From positions 4,570,001 through 4,634,000 of the forward strand of contig JAQPZY010001684.1 in NCBI GenBank assembly GCA_029931535.1: DNA of 64,000 nucleotides, written 5' to 3'. A model generated the notes under the pieces. The model worked only from the letters and a program-made list of their open reading frames with translations. It made no database searches and was not told the DNA's origin. This stretch comes from Margaritifera margaritifera. Lineage: Eukaryota; Mollusca; Bivalvia; Unionida; Margaritiferidae. Every line of letters starts with the position of its first letter. The first letter of the stretch is position 1. A program made the translations under genes and the position numbers. Positions 47,486-57,660 of the stretch are shown piece after piece.

Positions 47486-48797
47486 ATATGTGGATGCAAA
47501 GATCGCCGAAGTGCCCCCACCACCACGCGTAGTAACTTCATTTGGAGGATAAGTAGGAATTTTGACCAGCGAAGGAAAGGAGGAAACAACTGCCACCATA
47601 ACAAATGATCGACTCTATGTTCACTAACATGGATGGCTTTGATAAGCCTAAATGTTACATCTTAAAGGTGCGCGAGTCTGGATCACATTTATTAATCTTA
47701 TCCCGTTTTAGTAATGGGTGGGTGTTACGACTCTATGGTCTAAGAAAAATGTAACAGAAAGAAAGTGAAACCAACAAATCAAGTAAAAATCAACAAGCAA
47801 TTTATTACTAGATAATTAAAATGAAAAATCAAAAAGTCACTTACAGTAATGTGTTTTGAAATCCTAATAATCCAATAAGAATGATTGTTCTAATCACAAG
47901 TCCTAAATATAGAATGTTCCGAATTCACGGCTGTGTCCTTGAATGTTATGATGTGCTAATGGTCTCCAAAGTCCTGATGTACTAGAAATCTTGATGTGCT
48001 GATGTCAAAATGAAGTATTCCAAAATATCTGAATAAGTTCAGTTAAATTCCAAAATCATCAATTAAAAATCCAAAATCCAAAAGTTTATGAGCACTGTTA
48101 TAATCCAATGAATATTTAAAATAATTCCTCTCTTAGAATTTGGAATGAATTTTCACAACTGTAATAGCTCTTTACAAGACTGATGGTAATGTCGAACTGA
48201 ATAAATGTCCACCAAACATGGCATATATAAAGATTGGTCACATGACAGAATGTTCTAGAACATGAGTCATCTTAATGGAATTTTTACTTGTAAACAAAAA
48301 TCAACCTTGACCTTCAAATTGAGAAAACATATTGATCAAAACAACCTAATTCAAGGACACTAGTTATACATGTTTTTCCTAATAAACATAAAGATTTAAG
48401 CAAATATTAAAGGGAGGAAACATTAATAATTTCCTAAAATATTTATAATATTATATAAACATGATACATAACAGTGGGGTTCAAGAGCAGTATTGAAAAA
48501 TGATCTCCAGTCTGGTGAATTATTAATACGTGACCCCCCCCCCCCCGACATCAAGCTTCAAAGAAATTTTACGTATAAGATGTCGGTATCGTTGGAGATG
48601 AAATTCAATTCGAAGGACTCAGCATCTTTTCAGTCTGGTTCTCAACTGTCTTAGTCGTTTGTGTTGAAGATTAGATTTATCATTATATATACGTGATGGA
48701 TTCTGATGAGCCACGCTCTGACGATGTTGCGGAATTTACCGACGGGGTGTTGGACCAGCCGACAGCGGATGCTAACAAGCTGAATGGAATACTGCTC
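47486..48797 (+). mobile_element. Outer Polinton-like remnant, split by a solo LTR
   Basis: 47486-47722 matches 56537-56745 of the inner element (shared CACCACGCGTAGTAACTTCA, ATTTTGA(T/C)CAGCGAAGGAA, TTAAAGGTGCGC), and 48474-48797 matches 56750-57010 (shared TTATTAATACGTGAC, TAAGATTAGATT, GTGATGGATTCTGA). The copies differ at many positions, and the outer copy of the first part is frameshifted. Hence a second, related element once occupied this site, and the inner element inserted into it. Only its 3' half of one gene and the start of the next (ATG at about 48693, MDSDEPRSDDVAEF) survive here. Confidence 0.82.
47723..48473 (-). repeat. Solo LTR with perfect 5-bp target duplication
   Basis: A 751-bp unit TGTTACGACTCTATGG ... 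CATGATACATAACA is flanked by GTGGG at 47718-47722 and 48474-48478. The uninterrupted homologue at about 56740-56755 reads GGTGGGTGGGG across the insertion point, which confirms the boundaries independently. It belongs to the same LTR family as 46726-47485 and is in the same orientation. Recombination between two LTRs presumably removed the internal region. Confidence 0.93.
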
Positions 48798-48962
48798 AGT
48801 AGAGGTATACTAGGCGTTTTAAATTTTATAGCTGGGATAAGTCAGCGCCTTTTATACCCCATGACTTTATCTTCGAAGCATACGCAATTGTAATATTTAT
48901 GCGAACCCAATTTATACTATCAAGGCCTCTACGGGAAATTTACGCAGCAAAATTTCCCAGCT
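48798..48962 (+). repeat. Left terminal inverted repeat of the Polinton-like element
   Basis: It shares AGTAGAGGTATACTAGGCG, GCTGGGATAAGTCAGCGCC, GCGAACCCAATTTATACTAT and CACGCAGC-type blocks, in inverted order, with 58340-58502. Confidence 0.9.
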
Positions 48963-49175
48963 AGCTTAATTACTGGGATTAGTTACACTATCAAGGCCTC
49001 TACGGGAATTTTACGCAGCAAATTTTCCCAGCTAGCTTAATCACTGGGATTTATACTATCAAGGTCTCTCAGGGAATTTCACGCTAGCTTAGTGATCACT
49101 GGGAATTGTTATACTATCAAGGCCACTACGGGGATTTCACGCAGCAAAATTTCCCAGCTAGCTTAGTGATCATTG
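48914..49175. repeat. Four tandem copies of a 61-69-bp unit from the TIR
   Basis: The unit ACTATCAAGGCCTCTACGGG ... TTTCCCAGCTAGCTTA appears four times at the inner edge of the left terminal repeat but once at the right end. The third copy is shortened. Confidence 0.9.
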
Positions 49176-49179
49176 CAAT

Positions 49180-49680
<501 letters not shown>

Positions 49681-49684
49681 TAGT

Positions 49685-50110
49685 ATTCTGAAAGAATTTA
49701 TGAAGATATCCGAGTCTGGAATTAATCTACCAGATCAGTGGAGTGTCCGAAACGTCACTGAAAAGATTAAATTATTGTTTCGCTTAAATGCATCATACAG
49801 ATTTGTTAAAGAGGCTCAAAAGATGTTATATGATTTTTCAAACACGTATCCGATAAATTAATCAACTTAGGAATTATCTTGGAAAGACAGTGATGCCTAC
49901 TTGGAGAAAAATATAACAAACAACCTCAAAAAAACATTATTTGATATTGTGCAAGAAAAAATAAAGTCGCTAATGTTGACTAAACCACCTAGTACAGATA
50001 GCGAAAGGACGAATACTATAATGATGATGCCATCGAAACATCAAATGAATATTGTAGCAGCAGCGAGGATCACCAAGAACAATTCATTAGCTTTTGGTAT
50101 CATAATATAG
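49685..50110 (+). pseudogene. Unrecognised early ORF remnant of the Polinton-like element
   Basis: Two + frames look coding but are short: [20 protein letters not shown] and onward (about 49698-49860), and MEKNITNNLKKTLFDIVQEK (49901-50110). Both are hydrophilic and rich in Lys/Asn. They may be pieces of one frameshifted gene. No domain is recognised. Confidence 0.35.
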
Positions 50111-50114
50111 TAAA

Positions 50115-50890
50115 ATGTCAAGACAAATGGATAATGGATATTATTACGAGGCGCGAGAATCCGGCGATTTATGTAGACTTCTTAAGAGTACAAACCAATG
50201 GGGAAAACATTTAAAAAACGAGGAATGGAAAATGCGAGATATGATGAGAACAGAAGAACGACCTGGTCCAATCATGAGTGCGCCAAAACAATTAGTACAA
50301 ATACAAAAACTGTTAGAAAAAATGCAAGAGGGTGTTGGAGAGGCACTCATGAATCTTCCACAGCAAAAACCACACGAATGCAAATCAATGTTAAAAAAAC
50401 CAAAAGATAAGAGATTTAAAGAATCAGTATGGATGCAAATCTTTAACAATCCTATATGGTTTGCACATTTAGTACCTAATGAAAAGCAACTAAAAAAGAT
50501 TATATATTGGAGGATAAACTGCCAGCGAAAAGAACTGGCCTGCATGGGTATAAAAGGAGATTAAGTAGTAGATATCCTATGTGGCCCGAGTTTGAAAAGC
50601 TTGTTCACCTCTATCGAGCCACAGGTGAAGAAAAGGCTGCACCAGATGTAGCTATTTTTCAAAATAATTTCAAAGCCGCTATAAACCAAATCTATAAGAT
50701 GGAGCCTGAACAAGCAGATGTGCCTACCGAGGAGGAACAATATCTCACCCCATCGGCGGAGGAAATACTAAAATCTAAGCCCTCGTACGAACCGCAAGCA
50801 TCTGCACCCCCAAGCAAAAACTTTTTGCTAAATTTTAAGTTAAAAAAGAACAGAAGAGTAACAAACAAAGAAAGGAGAAGGCCTTGGTGA
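50115..50890 (+). pseudogene. Unrecognised viral-element protein, frameshifted near 50505
   Basis: Frame 50115-50564 starts MSRQMDNGYYYEARESGDLC and is basic and helical (IQKLLEKMQEGVGEAL). Frame 50507-50890 overlaps it and continues with a W-rich then acidic region (RYPMWPEFEKLVHLY, AAINQIYKMEPEQADVP) and a Lys-rich end. The overlap and complementary content suggest one protein of about 255 residues broken by a frameshift, or two overlapping genes. A third piece, DPHDLEDWLETLVGSVREGN (about 50905-51089), sits in another frame and ends just before the penton-like gene. By position (5' of the capsid genes) it may be a virion or assembly protein, but no homology is recognised. Confidence 0.4.
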
Positions 50891-51096
50891 GCCATGTGAC
50901 CCTCACGACCTTGAGGATTGGTTGGAAACGCTCGTGGGGTCGGTTCGCGAGGGCAACAACGCACCAGAAGTCATCAATGAGGCCGCATCGATTTGTCAGC
51001 GGTTTCGCACCAATTACAGAATGAACCCTGGAACGTTTCACTTGTTAATGCATGAACTTGTTGAAGACATCGATGATTTATACGACTAACGCAATA

Positions 51097-51916
51097 ATGA
51101 GTTTTGAAACACTTGGCGTCTTACGTGAAATCAATGCTGCGTTGCAGCGTGTCGTTGTAAATACAACCCCGAGCGTTACCTCGATGAATACAATCTCATC
51201 AACGAAAATGGAATTCGATGTGACTTTTTCTACACCAATTGCCGCAGGGGAATCCCACACACTTGAGAGCGCATTGGCGTCGTTGCGAGTTTATTGCAGT
51301 TGGCCTATTATTCGATCACAGCCGCTTGGTCGTCTTGGTGCAAATAATTCGTTTGTATTTTCGGCCGACAGTGGCGCCACCGAGATGGAATCAATCAATG
51401 GAGAGATTGGATGTAGAATCACATTGGTGACCGCCAAAGACTCTAAACTTTGTATATGTGAACACGAGCCCACACTCAGCTCTGTCATCGCGATAGAATA
51501 TGCACCGTACGCGATTGACATCGCACGGTCGTCAATAAGAACAATTTTAGGTTGGCCTGAAGACATTTCCGATGACAAACAATTTTTACATGATATACCA
51601 TGTCGTGCCTGGCATTGTTAATATTACCTCAACGATTCAAATTAATTTAACCTGTGACGCCATTAGTGACAGTTATGAAAGCGAAGCTTCCTGAAGCGTG
51701 GCCTACCAGGGTTACATATTATTTGCCTTTTCACCAACTGTGTAACCGGGTGATTTGATATCAATTATTCCCGCGGCACCGGTGTATCTTCCTTGTTATA
51801 ATCCCCGGTTGATGCATATTCGTTTTACCCTTGTGGAACAAGACGGACACGTGCTGGACCTGCGCGGTGAGACCTTGATAATACAACCGAACATTAGAGA
51901 TCGATCTGATATATAA
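51097..51916 (+). pseudogene. Penton-like minor capsid protein, frameshifted
   Basis: The first frame starts MSFETLGVLREINAAL (ATG 51097, chosen because it opens the conserved part) and runs to 51621. It contains TKMEFDVTFSTPIAAGESHT and ends in an acidic turn. From about 51590 similarity continues in another frame to 51916, with VVPGIVNITSTIQINLTCDA, SPTV-stop-PGD, APVYLPCYNPRLMHIRF and DQDGHVLDLRGETLII. The PxNPVYLP-type and DQDGxxLxLRGE motifs are those of the penton-base-like (vertex) proteins carried upstream of the major capsid gene in animal Polinton-like elements. Two stops and one frameshift show decay. Role by homology: capsid vertex. It is followed six bases later by the next ORF. 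Confidence 0.65.
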
Positions 51917-51921
51917 ATATA

Positions 51922-52428
51922 ATGACAGTCATACGTGGTCGTGTGATACCAGTGCGTGTTGTAAACGCGAGAAAACCGGTTTACATGACATATTACGGAA
52001 GTGGTCTTCGTGATGTTGTCCAAGGAGAGTTTACAGGTGCACCAAAAATGCTCGCGGCCGTGTCTTCGCGCGCTGCACCAATCGCTAAACAAGCTGCAAC
52101 GCGAGTCGTTGATAGTATCAAAAACGTTGCTGCGGATCGGTTGAAAAGGCTTGGATTGCAAGCTGTTCAATCGATTCGAGATCGATTACGAAGATTGGTT
52201 ACTCGAGCACCACCAAGGGTTGAACGAAAGGTGATTACACTATCATCAACAGCTACAATGCCAGCCCAGGTCGGTAAAATCATCAATGAAGTTGCTCAAC
52301 AACGTATCGCTGAATCAGCGATTGCAAATCTGGCAATGGGGAGCGGATTATGGTTGTGGACAGAACTTGGACGCGAGTGGCCAGGCCACCAACAACGTCG
52401 CATAAAAGGTATTAGACAAAACCAATAA
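51922..52428 (+). CDS. Putative virion (core or minor capsid) protein
   Basis: A 168-codon frame opens MTVIRGRVIPVRVVNARKPV, then YYGSGLRD, then long Ala/Arg/Val amphipathic helices (PIAKQAATRVVDSIKNVAAD, QAVQSIRDRLRRLVTR). Strong positive charge and position between the penton-like and major capsid genes suggest a DNA-binding core or internal capsid protein, as pX/pVI-type proteins occupy in adenoviruses and adintoviruses. The YYGSG string is reminiscent of a Gly-containing adenain cleavage site; that is inference. The last 30 residues look shifted out of the original frame (a GSGLWLWTELGREW tail). No homologue is named with certainty. Confidence 0.5.
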   Translation: MTVIRGRVIPVRVVNARKPVYMTYYGSGLRDVVQGEFTGAPKMLAAVSSRAAPIAKQAATRVVDSIKNVAADRLKRLGLQAVQSIRDRLRRLVTRAPPRVERKVITLSSTATMPAQVGKIINEVAQQRIAESAIANLAMGSGLWLWTELGREWPGHQQRRIKGIRQNQ

Positions 52429-52444
52429 TGTGTAAGTGTAAACA

Positions 52445-52545
52445 ATGGCTCGATTCAAAGTTATTTCCGATGCCGCGTTTGACATCGACGAGCCTGTGTT
52501 GGTGCAAACAAGAATTTCAATATGCGTACCCGGCAAGGGTCCATA
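52445..52545 (+). pseudogene. Short ORF, unknown
   Basis: ATG at 52445 opens MARFKVISDAAFDIDEPVLV and stops after about 33 codons. Its position in the capsid block and ordered composition suggest a remnant of a small virion gene, but it is too short to assign. Confidence 0.25.
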
Positions 52546-52686
52546 ATGGCCAAAAAATAGAATAAGTGCAGGACAAGTCTAGGTTTTTTCTTCCATGTGA
52601 GACTTTCTCAGAAATTGAGGGATAACTAGCATGAAAATAATGATTATCCAGCCAGCGCTCCTGTTGGATTTGTCAACAATCGGATC

Positions 52687-53791
52687 ATGGCGTTTTTCAA
52701 CAGAGCAACATTTTCCATCGATGGAAAGGACATGGAAACAATTCTCGACAACGTTGATGTTGCCACAACAATTCTTGGACTTGCCAGATACAGCGACGAT
52801 TATACAAAATCCGCCGGCCTATCTATGATGTTTTATAAGGACTCATCCAATAATGCGGATCATAGAATGTATACAATTGCGCTACCTAAAAATCGTGACG
52901 CATATGATGCAGATGTTGAAGATATGATCATTAACGTCAACCCGAATTACAACCTTGGATTTGCACATCGTCGACTACAACTTCACGAAGGCCCATTGGA
53001 GTTTTCGTGTGCGATTCCTCTCAGTCACATATCTTTGTTATGCAGAGATGTTCGCAAGGTTATTTTTGGAGCCAAACACACAGTCACGATTACCCGTAAG
53101 AACAACGTGAACGATGCAATTTGGCGTACAGGAGGGGCTGCTTGCAAATTTGAATTGTCAACATTAACATTGTGGGTGTCTGAGCAGACCCCTTCACTTG
53201 CCACAGAAGACCGTTTGTTGTCGTTTACAAAGTCTGGAACTACGTCAGCGCTGTTACCACAGATGCGCACCCGAAAAGCGATATTCAGGACAGTTACATG
53301 GCAAATAAGTACCCAACGTGGTCTCAGCACCCCAAAACACGTGTTCGTGGCGTTTCAAGATACGAATCGAGATAATGACCAAACAAAGAGTAAAATGATA
53401 TTTGATCACCTACAAGTGAATGAAGTTTCTTTGCGTTTAACGGTCATCAAGAACCCTCTGAGGAAATTCTTAGACAATCATGTCGCACGTGCATATCACA
53501 ATCTTTGGTCGTACCTTGACCGACATCAAAATATTGACACGAGTCTGCAGATTTCACAGCAAGACTTTCTTACGTTGTACCCGATTTATTAGTTTTTGTA
53601 TTGGAACACCTAGAGTTGTTTAGGCAGTCCGTGGTTGACATGTACTTTCGTGCAAGTGTCGGTGCAGCTTTCGCCAGTGGTTAAAGATGCTTTACAGATG
53701 CTTTGCCGTGATCCTTTCTGACAAGACTCTGATGTTGGAGGGAGCAGGTGGTCGAATGAGGTTTATTGACGCGCCTGTGGAATATTCATAG
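52687..53791 (+). pseudogene. Major capsid protein (double-jelly-roll type) of Polinton-like element
   Basis: The frame 52687-53592 encodes 301 residues: DGKDMETILDNVDVATTILG and the following LARYSDDYTKSAGLS at the N-terminus, ending with the strongly conserved tail block TPKHVFVAFQDTN, IFDHLQVNEV, YPI. These blocks and the order PKH-(V/I)(F/V)xF(Q)...FDH...LYPI match the hexon-like major capsid proteins of animal Polinton-like elements. The frame stops just after LYPI, but the expected C-terminal strands continue in other frames: a VVDMYFRASVGAAF piece (about 53630-53680) and AVILSDKTLMLEGAGG to a natural stop at 53791. So two frameshifts, near 53590 and 53690, truncate the last jelly-roll strands. 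Role by homology: icosahedral capsid shell. It is the best preserved gene of the element. Confidence 0.8.
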
Positions 53792-53831
53792 CGGTTTTCT
53801 AAAATTGAATCTGTTACATTTGTATACAATA

Positions 53832-54248
53832 ATGCCCTACCACGAAGTTAAGGTTGGCCTTAGCCCAAATAAGCTTGCTAAAATCAAAAGCTCAATCCGA
53901 AACGATTGTGGGGTCACGTTTAAACTTTCGCCATAGGTGGCACAAATGCAAAAGACTGGTGGAGTATTTCCATTCCTTGTGGCAATTCCAGCGTTGTTAG
54001 AGGCTGCGGCTCCTGCGGTTGCAAAAGCAGCTGCTTTAGGGGCTGTTGGAACTACACCCGGGATGGCGCTGAAAAAGGCGGTCGGTGGAAACATCCATAA
54101 ACGAATAAAAAAAGGAAAAGGTCTTCGGTTACCGGGACAACTCGCAGAATACCCTCAGGCAGACGTCTTGGATTATAGATCATTTCACGGTTATTATATT
54201 CCTTTGAAAACACCAGAGGGAGTCTCGGTGCAACTCACTTCTGGATAG
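53832..54248 (+). pseudogene. Minor capsid protein with KxxLSxxxxxKI repeat, one stop
   Basis: ATG at 53832 opens MPYHEVKVGLSPNKLAKIKS and NDCGVTFKLSP, then a stop at about 53934. The same frame continues to 54248 with GGVFPFLVAIPALLEAAAPA, a hydrophobic Ala/Gly helix, KKGKGLRLPGQ and SFHGYYIPL. Proteins with this N-terminal motif, a hydrophobic segment and a GKGL/GSGL basic stretch are regular companions of the major capsid gene in Polinton-like elements and may be membrane-active internal proteins like adenovirus pVI. Only one motif unit remains; relatives often carry two or more. The single stop makes it a pseudogene unless read through. Confidence 0.6.
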
Positions 54249-54262
54249 TCCAATCAATAAAG

Positions 54263-54667
54263 ATGGCAGATGTAGATCAAGAAAATGTGACAGTGGAGGA
54301 TATAAACAGGTATACTGTGAAACGGCTGAAGACATTTCTTAAAGAACACGGCCAGAATGTGTAAGGCCGTGCACTTGAGTTGAGAGAACGTGCCCTTGGA
54401 GTGCTGCGTCTTGAAATCCCATCAGAAACTACTTTAAAGAACGCTGATCGACAAGAACAAGAGTCGCGTGAGATAGGAAAATATACAACACCTCTTGGCG
54501 AAACATTACTAAAGCCAGACACTCTGGATGGATGGAGTGACGACGTGACCAAGATTCCTGACTTTTCCGAAAGGGAACTGTATAATTGTCTTCTTCTAAA
54601 TACGATCAGAACATTTAGTGTAGATGATTCTAGAAGAGAAAGTTTTAATGATTCCTTTTCTTCATAG
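54263..54667 (+). pseudogene. SAP-domain N-terminus of a multicopy protein
   Basis: ATG at 54263 begins MADVDQENVTVEDINRYTVK, followed by RLKTFLKEHGQNV, a stop at 54362 and RALELRERALGVLRL: the two-helix SAP motif that binds AT-rich DNA. The frame continues to 54667 with TLLKPDTLDGWSDDVTKIPD and FSERELYNCLL. This arrangement is the N-terminus of a family that elsewhere carries SWIM zinc-finger and YqaJ-nuclease parts; those parts are absent here. It starts 15 bp after the minor capsid gene stops, so it could be part of the element's operon-like block or a separate insertion. One internal stop and truncation. Confidence 0.55.
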
Positions 54668-54669
54668 CT

Positions 54670-55330
54670 GTTACAGTCATTTCTGTCTACATCTGCATCT
54701 GATTAAGTTGTCGGAGGCATAGATAATGAGATTTCATCAACCTGGAATATAAACAGACCATTTGTAAGAAATGATGTGCATATATTTGACTGATTATGTT
54801 CAATAAAAATTAAAACTACATAAACTATTTGTTTCATCGATTCCAATACATATTCTTGTACAGATTTAATTTTATATTCTACATAGTCTATTGAGTACTT
54901 CATAATTGTATTGATATGAATATTCTTTAACATCCCCCCCATACTGAATTATTATACATATATTTGCTACACAATTTAACCAATAAGATAACAATTGTTT
55001 TGTAATGGTATGTCACCTGGCAAAAGTGTTACCACATTTGATAGTAATGAGGCACTGATCATTTAATTTTCGAAGGGGGAGGGGGGCTGATATATATTTT
55101 GGAAGGGGGTCTTGCTCTGTGTGAAGGACAGACATTTATTTTTATTTTTTTCTGTTGGCAAATATGGGACATGTGTGTACAACAGGAGAACCGATCAGAG
55201 CAAACTATTTTGAATTTCTCCAGCAAATGAACATAAGGGCCTGACTTTTTTAACCTACACATATCCCACACCACTCTCGAGATTAAATTGTCGGTGTCTA
55301 TGCCAAAAAATTTTGTTTTAATGAAACAGA
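54670..55330. other. Gap inside the Polinton-like element, nothing recognised
   Basis: AT-rich DNA with G-rich and C-rich patches (54934, 55074). No frame shows a domain on either strand. It separates the SAP remnant from the THAP remnant and may be another insertion. Confidence 0.4.
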
Positions 55331-55339
55331 TGTAATTAC

Positions 55340-55594
55340 CGTCCACGTCTTGAAAGTTTTCTGAGGAAATATGTTGGGAACTGGTGCTGTCTTTGATGGT
55401 CCTGCTAATCCCACAAAATGATCACTGCATAGTCGACTTCAGGCGAAAGTCCTTTCTAAAACATCCAACTCGTTGTCTCCAAATACGAAAAATTTACCAT
55501 CAGCAGGAAACCTTTGCAGTGAAACGGTCCTCTCATCAACAATATTTCCGGAGTAATTGGAACAGTCTTTCGCACAGCAGTATATTTTTCCCAT
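55340..55594 (-). pseudogene. THAP-type zinc finger remnant
   Basis: On the minus strand ATG at 55594 opens MGKIYCCAKDCSNYSGN, followed by RFPADGKFF and, after a TGA stop near 55441, SRLCSDHFVG and then VPNIFPQKTF. The CxxxxC ... CxxH spacing (C2CH) and a terminal P-x-x-F-P-like NIFP are the THAP signature, a DNA-binding zinc finger found in P-element/Kolobok transposases and in host factors. It runs against the direction of the surrounding element genes, so it is probably from another transposon inserted into the element, or a captured gene. Nothing after the finger is recognisable. Confidence 0.65.
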
Positions 55595-55682
55595 GTTGAT
55601 ACTATTTTCGTTGACTTTATGTTTCGCTCACCAAGCGTAAAACGGTGCGAAATTCTGAACTATCCGGAACTGGAAATTTTTT

Positions 55683-56181
55683 GTGGGCATGCTCATTGGA
55701 GCTAAGGGAGGCAATTTTAAGCGCTACAAAATCAGTAACTCCTTTGCAACCGTGAAACCGCATATACGGTACAATTCGCAAAAGGCCTCGTCGCTAACCA
55801 ATCTTGATTTACTCGCGATGGTAAAATCAGTCAAGCATTTCCGAGGTGTCTTTATGCGGAATGAACTTGCACCGATGATTCCCCGCACGAGGGAAACCGG
55901 TATTGTTAACCTGGGTTCATCAACAGGACTTGGTACTCATTGGGTTGCATACGTGATAACACCTCGACATCGTTTGTATTTTGACTCGCACGGGCTTGCA
56001 CCACCACTTGAAGTTGTTGATTATTTAACCCGAGGCGGAACCGCTGTTTTATTCAACGCTATCGTTGGAAACTTGGCTGGACGGTCCAATATGTGGTCAT
56101 ATTGTTGTTACAGCGCTCCATGCACTTTATCGTTCGCCAACCCCGCAAACGCTTGTTGATTTTACATTAAAGTACGCTTAA
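55683..56181 (+). pseudogene. Adenain-like cysteine protease of the Polinton-like element
   Basis: From about 55797 the frame reads LTNLDLLAMVKSVKHFRGVF, then MRNELAPMIPRTRETGIVNL, then GLGTHWVAY (catalytic His) and LYFDSHGLAPP (acidic partner), matching the C5 (adenain) protease that matures adenovirus-type virions. The catalytic Cys motif CGHIVV lies at 56092-56103 but in a different frame from the His and Asp, which a frameshift just before 56090 separates from it; that second frame then runs to a natural stop at 56181. In the first frame the protein ends 20 residues later with a nonsense tail. All three catalytic residues are thus still encoded but no longer in one frame. Role by homology: cleavage of capsid precursors. 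Confidence 0.8.
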
Positions 56182-56192
56182 TAGTATACAAA

Positions 56193-56755
56193 ATGCCTAT
56201 TAACATTTACGGACGCTCAACCGCCCGACGACGCGGCGCCAATGCGGATCTGAGCAGGTTTGCCACCAAAGCGGATTTGAGTTTACCAGCCGGGTTGTTG
56301 TTGACGTCAACCCGGGCGAACTTGTGATTTTCCAAGATCGACCTGGAAAACTTAAAACATCTTACGTGGGCATTCAAAATATTATTGTAAGGCTGCGAGG
56401 AGCTGTAGCGAAAAACCTGGCTGAAATCACTGAAAACGGGGGACTCAGAGACTCTAACGTGTCTATTGCTTTTATCAAAGACTGTGTTGATACTGCTAAT
56501 GGTGGGATGAAACAATACGTGGATAAACAGATCACGGATGTGCCTTTGCCACCACGCGTAGTAACTTCATATGAGTCATACCTAGGAATTTTGATCAGCG
56601 AAGGAAAGGAGGAAACAAGAGCCACAATAGCGAGTGGTCGACGTATTTTCCATGGCGTAAATGGCTTTGATAAACCTAAATCTCAAATCTTAAAGGTGCG
56701 CTATTCTGGATCATATTTGTTCATCTTGTCCGGTTATTCTGGTGGGTGGGGTTAA
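56193..56755 (+). pseudogene. Putative fibre/attachment-like virion protein, frameshifted
   Basis: ATG at 56193 opens MPINIYGRSTARRRGANADL and stops after about 44 codons; similarity in composition continues in another frame from about 56295 (VVDVNPGELVIF) to 56755. The later part contains GGMKQYVDKQITDVPLPP, whose KxYVDxxI motif recurs in tail-fibre-like proteins as the junction to a coiled stalk, and ends with beta-rich LKVRYSGSYLFILSGYSGG. The last 70 codons have a diverged second copy in the outer remnant at 47486-47722. The fibre-like idea is inference from motif and position after the protease. Confidence 0.45.
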
Positions 56756-56966
56756 ATAACAATATTGGAAAATAATCCCCAGTCAAATGGATTATTAATA
56801 CGTGACTCCCAAGACATCTAGGTTGCAACAATGTTACATATACGATACCGATGTAGTTGGTCGTCGGACATGAAATTCAATTTGAAGGGCTCAACATAAT
56901 TCCAACCGGGCAGTTAACCGTCTTTGGCGTTTGTATTTAAGATTAGATTATCATTACATATAAGTG

Positions 56967-57660
56967 ATGGATTCTGACCGCGGTGATGAGGTTGTGGAAT
57001 TTGCAGACACTATTTGCACCACCAGGTGTAAAAATATCTAGGGATTATTTCAATAATGGTGAAGTAATATTCAGCTGTGAATCCACCTCGGTTAAATTCC
57101 CCAACAAATTATTTAAACCGACATTAAATCAACCGAGGAGAGTAAGAGCTCGACTTGTCCGTGTAATAGTTCTTGGGAGAAGACGAGTACAATCGTTTCA
57201 GACACCAACCAAGGGTGTAATCAAATTTGTTCCATATGAACGTAGTGCCCAGAATTTGCAGTTGAATCGGCTGACCATTGATGCTAACATTGATAGTGAT
57301 GATATCATTCCACTTGTTGACGAATATCAGCTTCAAAATGGTGTTAAAAGGCCCTCGTATACGCTCGAATATAATCTTGCTAAGGGTCAATATAAATCAT
57401 TCGTTGGGACCACCCTGGTGTGGACATACCAACTCGAAGCCAGCTTGGAATCATTGCATTAGCACGTAATAATGTCCGATCGCTGACTGCACCATTAACT
57501 CAACCGAGGAGAGTAAGAGCTCGACTTGTCCGTGTAACAGTTCTTGGGCGAAGACGAGTAAAATCGTTTCAGACACCAACCAATGGTATAATCAATATGG
57601 TTCCATATGAACGTAGTGCCCAGTCTCAAGAACGCACAATTGCTTGAGATTTAAGTATTC
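56967..57660 (+). pseudogene. Arginine-rich hypothetical protein with internal duplication
   Basis: A start at 56967 (MDSDRGDEVVEF) parallels the outer copy at 48693, then runs out of frame. The main frame 56983-57462 holds LNQPRRVRARLVRVIVLGRR and FQTPTKGVIKFVPYERSAQ; the same block recurs at 57490-57625 in the next open frame with a few substitutions. The duplicated segment is about 125 bp at about 370-bp spacing. Between copies lies a region with QLNRLTIDANIDSDDIIPLV. No domain is recognised; the basic segment might bind nucleic acid. Conserved start context in two elements suggests a genuine gene of the family. Confidence 0.45.
57117..57627. repeat. Two direct copies of an about 130-bp segment
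   Basis: TCAACCGAGGAGAGTAAGAG and following sequence occurs at about 57127-57255 and 57499-57626, with few differences, pointing to a fairly recent duplication inside the element. Confidence 0.9.

Noticed and set aside
53025..53330. Antisense ORF inside the major capsid gene
   Set aside because: It is a shadow frame of the conserved sense gene with no domain.
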